64,000 nucleotides of DNA from JAIVJG01 sp964236735 (GTDB taxonomy: Bacteria > Acidobacteriota > Blastocatellia > Pyrinomonadales > Pyrinomonadaceae): NCBI GenBank assembly GCA_964236735.1, contig CAXSFM010000005.1, forward strand, positions 1-64,000, given 5' to 3'. A model generated the notes under the pieces. It saw nothing but the letters and a program-made list of their open reading frames with translations. It ran no database searches and was not told where the DNA came from. Below are positions 59,042-64,000 of the stretch, piece after piece. Numbering within the stretch: position 1 is the first letter of the stretch; every line of letters starts with the position of its first letter. The position numbers and the translations under genes were made by a program.

Positions 59042-59183
59042 ACACGGATGGACAGGATAGACAGGATGTCGGAGGAATGATGAGTGATGAATGATGAGTG
59101 ATGAATTAAATCAAGGATGCCTTTGTCTTTCATTCATCACTCATCATTGCTTTTCTTATCCTGTCTATCCTGTCCATCCCTGT
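59042..59183. repeat. Nested 9-mer and heptamer inverted arrays
   Basis: Outer 9-base units GGATGGACA, GGATAGACA (about 59047-59064) face ATCCTGTCTATCCTGTCC (about 59158-59176); inner heptamers TGATGAG, TGATGAA, repeated (59078-59106), face ATTCATCACTCATCATT (about 59132-59148). The same outer/inner combination is found at 20152-20307. It lies between the divergent quinone oxidoreductase and diacylglycerol-kinase-like genes. Confidence 0.8.
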
Positions 59184-59264
59184 TAATTTGTCTTTCTTAT
59201 CTTTGTCCCTAAGCTTAACACTAACTGCGCTCGCGTCGCGCGCTCGTGTTAAATTGCCGCACGC

Positions 59265-60338
59265 ATGAATGAACCGGCCAATGTGCTCGTCATCGTCAAC
59301 CACGTCGCCGCCCGCGTGCGCCGCGCATGGCCGGGCATCAGAGACGCGCTCGTGCGCGAAGAGGTTCGCTTCGACGTACACGAGACACGGCACGCGGGCG
59401 ACGCGCGCGAGCGAACACGCGACGCGCTTCATGCAGGAGTTGTGCGGACAATCGCCGTCGTCGGTGGCGACGGAACTTTGAGCGAGGCGGCCTCCGGTTT
59501 CTTCGAGCGCGACGAGCCGACAGGCGACAGTGCATCGCCGCCGCCGCGCAACATCAATCCCGCCGCCGCGCTCGCGGTTTTGCCCGCCGGGACGGGCGAC
59601 GACTTTGCGCGCGGCCTGACGAACGGACGACGCGCGCCGCTCGCCGAATGGATCGCACGGCTCGCCACACATTGCCGCGCCAGCAGCGACGACCACGCCG
59701 CGCGCGGGAGTGTGGGGACTGATTTAGCGGACACGACGACAACGCGCCTCGTGGATGTGATTGACGCGAGCGCGAGCGTGAGCGTGAGCGTCGGCAGCGG
59801 CGACGATGAAGGCGGCGCGCGTCGCTTCATCTGTCTCAACGCGGCGACGCTCGGCATCGGCGCAGAAGTAGCCGCGCGCGTCGCGTCGCAGGGAAGTTTG
59901 ACGCAACGTCTGTCGGGCGAGGCGCGTTTCGCGCTGGCCGCCCTCGGCGCGCTCGCCGCGTGGCGCAATCGTTTGGTGCGGATTCAACTTGACGGCGGCG
60001 AATGGAGAGAATTGAAAACCAATCTGCTCGCCATCTCGAACGGCGCTTACTCCGGCGGCGGGATGAATCTCGCGCCCGGCACGACAATTGACGACGGCCT
60101 GCTCGATGTCGTGACCGTCTCAGACCTCTCGCGTCTCGTCATCGTGCGCGAACTCGCGCGCATCCATCGCGGCGGACACCTCGCCAATCCGCGCGTGCGA
60201 GTCGTGCGCGCCGCAACCGTGCGCGTCGAGACGATTGATACAAGCGACGCGCTCGGCATCGAAGCCGACGGCGACGCGCGCGGCCACACGCCCGCAGAGT
60301 TTCGCATCGTGCCTGCCGCGCTGCGCGTGGTGTGGTGA
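59265..60338 (+). CDS. Diacylglycerol-kinase-family lipid kinase
   Basis: 357 residues. DAGK catalytic domain with NVLVIVNHVAARVRRAW, the nucleotide loop GGDGTLSEAA and LPAGTGDDFARGL, then a C-terminal domain with GGGMNLAPGTTIDDGLLDVV and the LEIEADGDA-type end. It phosphorylates a lipid diol such as diacylglycerol (DgkB/YegS type). A Ser/Val/Asp stretch (about 160-185) is an unusual insert. Monocistronic. Confidence 0.88.
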   Translation: MNEPANVLVIVNHVAARVRRAWPGIRDALVREEVRFDVHETRHAGDARERTRDALHAGVVRTIAVVGGDGTLSEAASGFFERDEPTGDSASPPPRNINPAAALAVLPAGTGDDFARGLTNGRRAPLAEWIARLATHCRASSDDHAARGSVGTDLADTTTTRLVDVIDASASVSVSVGSGDDEGGARRFICLNAATLGIGAEVAARVASQGSLTQRLSGEARFALAALGALAAWRNRLVRIQLDGGEWRELKTNLLAISNGAYSGGGMNLAPGTTIDDGLLDVVTVSDLSRLVIVRELARIHRGGHLANPRVRVVRAATVRVETIDTSDALGIEADGDARGHTPAEFRIVPAALRVVW

Positions 60339-60406
60339 AGCGCGTTGGTTCAACGTGAGATTGGCAGAATGTTTCGTGAGTTTAGAGATAAATAAGAAAT
60401 GCTGCC

Positions 60407-60862
60407 TCAGTGATTCTTATTTATTTGTTCGTCGGGTACGAGTATCACAACCGCCGTATGATCGAACTTCTCGTGCATGAAGACCTGTGTGACAGGCTTG
60501 TATCCCGGTTTCTTAATCACCAGTGCGGCGTGAAACTTCGAGGGAGCCGTTGTACCGCCGACATCAAACTGTCCCACGGCGTCGCTCTCACCCTCTTCTT
60601 TCCACAGTGTAGAGGTATCAATGGGTTGCTTGTCGTAGTCGCCTCCGTGATAGAGAACTATCTTTGCGCCCTCGAGCGGAGTGAGGCCGGAGAGATCGTC
60701 GGTAGGAGCTTGGTCAACGTAGGCTCGTGACTGCGTGCCGGGCTGATGCTGTGTATAGACCCGTCCACGCATCTTAATGTCTCCATCACACGAAGTCGTG
60801 ATGACAAGCAAGGCTGCTGCTGTCAGTCCGCTAAGTAGCTTGCGAAGCGAATCGCCGAACAT
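60407..60862 (-). CDS. Putative lipoprotein, carboxypeptidase-regulatory-like
   Basis: 151 residues; ATG 60862 follows GGAG. Hydrophobic leader and ITTSC at residue 25 suggest a lipoprotein signal, although the position -3 residue is not the typical leucine. The mature part resembles a single beta-sandwich of the carboxypeptidase regulatory type (GQFDVGGTTAPSKFHAALVIKKPGY). Gap of 16 bases to the transketolase stop, so in operon with it. Function unknown. Confidence 0.75.
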   Translation of the reverse strand: MFGDSLRKLLSGLTAAALLVITTSCDGDIKMRGRVYTQHQPGTQSRAYVDQAPTDDLSGLTPLEGAKIVLYHGGDYDKQPIDTSTLWKEEGESDAVGQFDVGGTTAPSKFHAALVIKKPGYKPVTQVFMHEKFDHTAVVILVPDEQINKNH

Positions 60863-60878
60863 TTTTTCTCCGAATTTT

Positions 60879-63011
60879 CTATTTCAGCAAAGCGCGCGCG
60901 CGTTTCGTGACGTTCTCGACGCTGAAGCCGAGTTCGCGCATGGCATCTGCGCCGGGCGCTGACGCACCGAAGCGTTCGAGACAGACGCAGTCGCCGGCGA
61001 GTCCGACGTAACGATCCCAACCGAGTCGCGCGCCCGCTTCGATGGAGAGGCGCGCGGTGACGAAGGGCGGGAGCACGCTGTCTCGATAGGCGGCGTCCTG
61101 CTCATCAAATAGTTCCCAGCAGGGCATCGAGACGACGCGCGTTGGAATGCCTTCCTTCTGCAAAACCTCGCGCGCATCGAGCGCGAGCGAGACTTCGGAG
61201 CCGGTGGCGAGAATGATGAGCGCGGGCGTCGCCGGCTCGTTCTCGACGTAGTCGGGCGCAGCATCGGCAGCGATGGGACGCGCGCCGGTAAATGTCGCTT
61301 CAGCGAGAATGTACGCGCCGCGTCGCGCGCCTTCGGCGGAGGCATAAACGGCGGGAGCGTCGTTGGTAACAGTCGCTGTCGTTGTCGTTGTCCCGGCGCG
61401 ATTGATGAGCGCGACTTTCTGTCTCGTCAGGCAGAGCGCGGTCGGAGCTTCGCGTCGGAGGATGGCGGTGCGCCACGCCTCGCGCGTTTCGTGTACGTCA
61501 GCCGGGCGGATGACATAGAGATGCGGGATGGCGCGAAGACCTGCGAGTTGTTCGATAGGCTGGTGCGTGGGGCCGTCTTCGCCGAGTCCGATGGAGTCGT
61601 GCGTGAAAATATAGGCGACCTGCACATGCGAAAGCGCGGCGAGACGAATCGCGGGCTTCATGTAGTCGGAGAAGCACATGAACGTGCCGCCGTAAGGAAT
61701 CAATCCGCCGTTGAGACTGATGCCGGTCAAGGCCGCGCCCATCGCATGTTCGCGAATGCCGAAGTGAAGGATGCGGCCTTCGTAAGAGCCGTGCTGGAAA
61801 CTGCCGCCGTCCTTGATGTCCGTGTTGTTCGACGGGCCGAGGTCTGCGCTGCCGCCGAAGAGCATCGGCAGATACGGCGCGAGCGCGTTGATGACTTCGC
61901 CGCTCGCCTGCCGCGTCGCCATCGCTTTCGCATCGGCGAACGTGGGCAGATGGCTCTCCCAGTCGGCGGGCAGTTCTCCGCTCATCATCTCGCGCCACGC
62001 CGCGCCGAGTTCCACATTCTCCGCCTCGTACTTTTCGACGAGCGCGTTCCATTCGCTCTCTTGCTGCGCGCCGCGTTCAATCGCTTCGCGGAAATGCGCG
62101 AGGGCGTCGTCGGGAATGTAGAAAGTCTTGTCTTCAGGCCAGCCGAGATGACGCTTGGTTTCTTTGACGGCATCCTCGCCCGGCGCGTCCGAGTGCGCTT
62201 TGCGCGTGCCTTGCGTCGGCATCCCGAAACCGATGGTCGTCTTGACGGAGATGAGCGTCGGGCGGTCGGTCACTCCTTGCGCGTCGCGGATGGCTTGATC
62301 AATCGCGTCGAGGTCGTTGCCGTCGGCGACGGTCAGCGTGTGCCAGCCGTAAGACTCGAAACGTTTGGGCACGTCTTCAGAAAACGCGAGCGAGGTGAAG
62401 CCTTCGATGGTGACGTGGTTGTCGTCGTAGAGATAGATGAGCCTGCCGAGTTTCAAGTGTCCGGCGAGCGAGGCGGCTTCCGATGCGACGCCCTCCATCA
62501 AGTCGCCGTCCGAGACGATGGCGTAGATGTAAGAATCAATGAGCGGGAAGTTGGGGCGGTTAAACTGCGCCGCGAGGTGCGCCGCGCCGATAGCCATCCC
62601 GACGCCGTTGGCGAAACCCTGTCCGAGCGGGCCGGTCGTAATCTCGACGCCGGGCGTCAAAATATTTTCCGGGTGGCCGGGCGTCTTCGAGCCGAACTGT
62701 CGAAACCTCTCCAACTCCGCGAGCGGCAAATCGTAGCCCGTCAAGTGCAGCAGCGAATAGAGCAGCATCGAGCCGTGGCCGGCGGACAAAAGAAAGCGGT
62801 CGCGACCGCGCCACTTCGGATTGTGCGGATTGTGACGAAGAAAGCGCGTCCACAAAACGTAAGCGAGAGGCGCGCATCCCAAGGGAAGACCGGGATGCCC
62901 CGACTCCGCCTTCTGCACCGCATCGAGCGCGAGCGCGCGAATGGTATTGACGCACAGTTGATCCAAATTTGTCCCGGTGTTGTTATCCTGCGTTGGCGTT
63001 GACGCGCTCAT
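60879..63011 (-). CDS. tkt: Transketolase
   Basis: 710 residues, thiamine-diphosphate enzyme exchanging two-carbon units in the pentose phosphate and Calvin-type pathways. HPGLPLGCAPLAYVLW and GHGSMLLYSLLHLTGY at the N-terminus, TPP-binding VSDGDLMEGVASEAASLAGH followed by YDDNHV, pyrimidine-domain FGIREHAMGAALTGISL and the phosphate-binding DSIGLGEDGPTHQP. Complete length. ATG 63011. Confidence 0.96.
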   Translation of the reverse strand: MSASTPTQDNNTGTNLDQLCVNTIRALALDAVQKAESGHPGLPLGCAPLAYVLWTRFLRHNPHNPKWRGRDRFLLSAGHGSMLLYSLLHLTGYDLPLAELERFRQFGSKTPGHPENILTPGVEITTGPLGQGFANGVGMAIGAAHLAAQFNRPNFPLIDSYIYAIVSDGDLMEGVASEAASLAGHLKLGRLIYLYDDNHVTIEGFTSLAFSEDVPKRFESYGWHTLTVADGNDLDAIDQAIRDAQGVTDRPTLISVKTTIGFGMPTQGTRKAHSDAPGEDAVKETKRHLGWPEDKTFYIPDDALAHFREAIERGAQQESEWNALVEKYEAENVELGAAWREMMSGELPADWESHLPTFADAKAMATRQASGEVINALAPYLPMLFGGSADLGPSNNTDIKDGGSFQHGSYEGRILHFGIREHAMGAALTGISLNGGLIPYGGTFMCFSDYMKPAIRLAALSHVQVAYIFTHDSIGLGEDGPTHQPIEQLAGLRAIPHLYVIRPADVHETREAWRTAILRREAPTALCLTRQKVALINRAGTTTTTATVTNDAPAVYASAEGARRGAYILAEATFTGARPIAADAAPDYVENEPATPALIILATGSEVSLALDAREVLQKEGIPTRVVSMPCWELFDEQDAAYRDSVLPPFVTARLSIEAGARLGWDRYVGLAGDCVCLERFGASAPGADAMRELGFSVENVTKRARALLK

Positions 63012-63086
63012 CTTTTTAATGTCCTCAAGTGTTAAGTTTCGACCCGCTTTGTGTTCATCTATCTATCACCCGACGTTGCACACAAC

Positions 63087-63164
63087 AGAGGTTAGAGGTC
63101 AGAGGTTAGAGGTTAGTGAAAACCAGTTCCTGACTAACATCTAACCTCTGACCTCTAACCTCTG
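63087..63164. repeat. Heptamer array pair, AGAGGTT family
   Basis: AGAGGTT, AGAGGTC, AGAGGTT, AGAGGTT (63087-63114) face CTAACAT, CTAACCTCTGACCTCT and AACCTCT (63137-63164). Ends just two bases before the stop codon of the small secreted gene and sits between it and transketolase. Confidence 0.85.
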
Positions 63165-63166
63165 CT

Positions 63167-63568
63167 TTACGGTGTGACAGCGCGCTTGATGCTCTTGCCG
63201 ACTTTCTTGCCGGCGCGTGCCGTGCCGATGCCGGTGTGCTTGCCGAAGCCGCCCATACCCTTGCCGAACTCTTTGCCGCCGCGCACGGGGCGTCCATGCA
63301 CGGTGTAATGCGCGAGACGCTTTGAGCCGCGTGCGGCTGAATGTCCGGCCTGACCGTAGGCGTGGCCGATGCCGTGATGACGGCGCGTGTCGCCATGTCC
63401 ACGACGATGATGATGGCCTGTCGCGTTGGCGGGCGGCGTCAGGACGCGCGGCTGATCCTGTGTGTCCTGAATTGTCGGGTGAGGGCTGGCGATGACCTGC
63501 GTCGTGGCGCGCAGCATGACCGGAGCCGCAAGGAAAATGATGGACAAGACGACGAGAAGTTTTCGCAT
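63167..63568 (-). CDS. Small secreted basic protein, 133 aa
   Basis: Signal peptide about 1-22 (LLVVLSIIFLAAPVMLRATT). Mature part is rich in His, Gly and Lys (HHHRRGHGDTRRHH; GGFGKHTGIGTARAGKKVGK), no domain recognised; it could bind metal ions or nucleic acid, which is speculation. Starts at ATG 63568 preceded by GGAGGAT-like bases. Confidence 0.65.
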   Translation of the reverse strand: MRKLLVVLSIIFLAAPVMLRATTQVIASPHPTIQDTQDQPRVLTPPANATGHHHRRGHGDTRRHHGIGHAYGQAGHSAARGSKRLAHYTVHGRPVRGGKEFGKGMGGFGKHTGIGTARAGKKVGKSIKRAVTP

Positions 63569-63710
63569 TCTACTTTAATCCTCCGTGTTCCCTGCCGGGA
63601 ACGTCTTACATGAAATATTTTTGGGAAGTGCATCGGCATTCTAACATCTCTGACGTATGGAACATCAACGACAGGCGAGTCTCAGTCTCAGGAAAGCTTG
63701 AACGAAGAAA

Positions 63711-63742
63711 AAGCCCCGACGATTTTTATAACGTCGGGACTT
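63711..63742 (-). terminator. Rho-independent terminator of the subtilisin gene
   Basis: Arms AAGCCCCGACG (63711-63721) and CGTCGGGACTT (63732-63742) with one mismatch; on the minus strand a T-rich run follows (complement of the A-run at 63706-63710). It lies 44 bases after the peptidase stop. Confidence 0.75.
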
Positions 63743-63785
63743 CAACTTTTCCGCCGCGAACAAATCCATCTACTCGTCGCTTCGT

Positions 63786-64000
63786 TTATTTTCCCGTCTT
63801 CGCTCCGACGGCGCGCGCCGCGTTGATGCGTCCGCCGCTCACGACCTTGCCTTGCAGCGCGTCGAGCTTGTCGGTGGAATCAATCAGACGCTGCTTCAAA
63901 TCCTGCACGGACATGTTCGGCTCGACCGAGAGGACGAGCGCGGCGACGCCCGCCACGACCGGCGTCGCCATCGAAGTGCCGGAGTGTTCCTCGTACTGGC
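63786..64000 (-). CDS. S8 (subtilisin) family serine peptidase, 3' end
   Basis: Partial: the gene continues beyond the right edge. The last 71 codons in the window begin just before the active-site serine in SGTSMATPVVAGVAALV, followed by a helix and SGGRINAARAV, the canonical subtilisin end. No C-terminal sorting or pro-domain visible in the part seen. Confidence 0.92.
   Translation of the reverse strand, partial: QYEEHSGTSMATPVVAGVAALVLSVEPNMSVQDLKQRLIDSTDKLDALQGKVVSGGRINAARAVGAKTGK

Overview
The window reads as a high-GC, gene-dense bacterial chromosome segment (47 called protein genes, one tRNA, no insertion sequence, no CRISPR, no rRNA). Gene content (secreted prolyl oligopeptidases, hybrid PAS kinases, long TPR lipoprotein-like proteins, a siderophore TonB receptor, a beta-oxidation cluster, RtcB, topoisomerase IB) and style (Arg/Ala-rich shadow frames, many small secreted proteins) suggest an Acidobacteriota member, most likely class Blastocatellia. 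That assignment is inference from familiarity, not from a database search.

Layout. 0.4-2.7 kb: a TPR/Fis-HTH/receiver regulator divergent from a tiny secreted peptide. 3.1-9.3 kb: an M48 metalloprotease, two small coiled-coil proteins, and a 1272-residue membrane-anchored Clp-type AAA+ ATPase whose last ~330 residues look like class-I release factor 2 without its GGQ domain. 9.4-20.1 kb: a methyltransferase remnant, GNAT, S9 peptidase, CbxX-type AAA ATPase, tRNA-Glu(CUC), a 1323-residue FAD/Fe-S/ferredoxin-reductase fusion, VOC protein and RsmI. 20.3-26.1 kb: an unknown protein, PafA-type phosphatase, long TPR protein and TrxC-type thioredoxin. 26.2-34.0 kb: a fatty-acid degradation cluster (hydratase/3-hydroxyacyl-CoA dehydrogenase, SRPBCC, YbaK, thiolase, acyl-CoA dehydrogenase, MBL hydrolase) preceded by a perfect FadR(YsiA)-type operator overlapping a promoter. 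34.0-45.0 kb: TonB receptor, LEA-like protein, GT-C glycosyltransferase plus methyltransferase, di-haem c-type protein, PDZ protein and a large secreted unknown. 45.2-51.4 kb: RsbW/STAS/DUF2062 set, then aroA-aroK-rtcB. 51.4-64 kb: hybrid histidine kinase, secreted protein, topoisomerase IB, zinc-ribbon coiled-coil protein, quinone oxidoreductase, diacylglycerol-kinase-like protein, transketolase, and the 3' part of a subtilisin.

A non-coding theme runs through the window: at least nine intergenic spacers hold short arrays of 7-base units (several unrelated unit families, sometimes flanked by a 9-base family) arranged as facing inverted copies, often beginning at a stop codon. They resemble in form the heptameric STRR repeats known from cyanobacteria. 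The two items most worth follow-up are the Clp/release-factor fusion and these heptamer arrays; the regulator/secreted-peptide pair and the fad operator come next.
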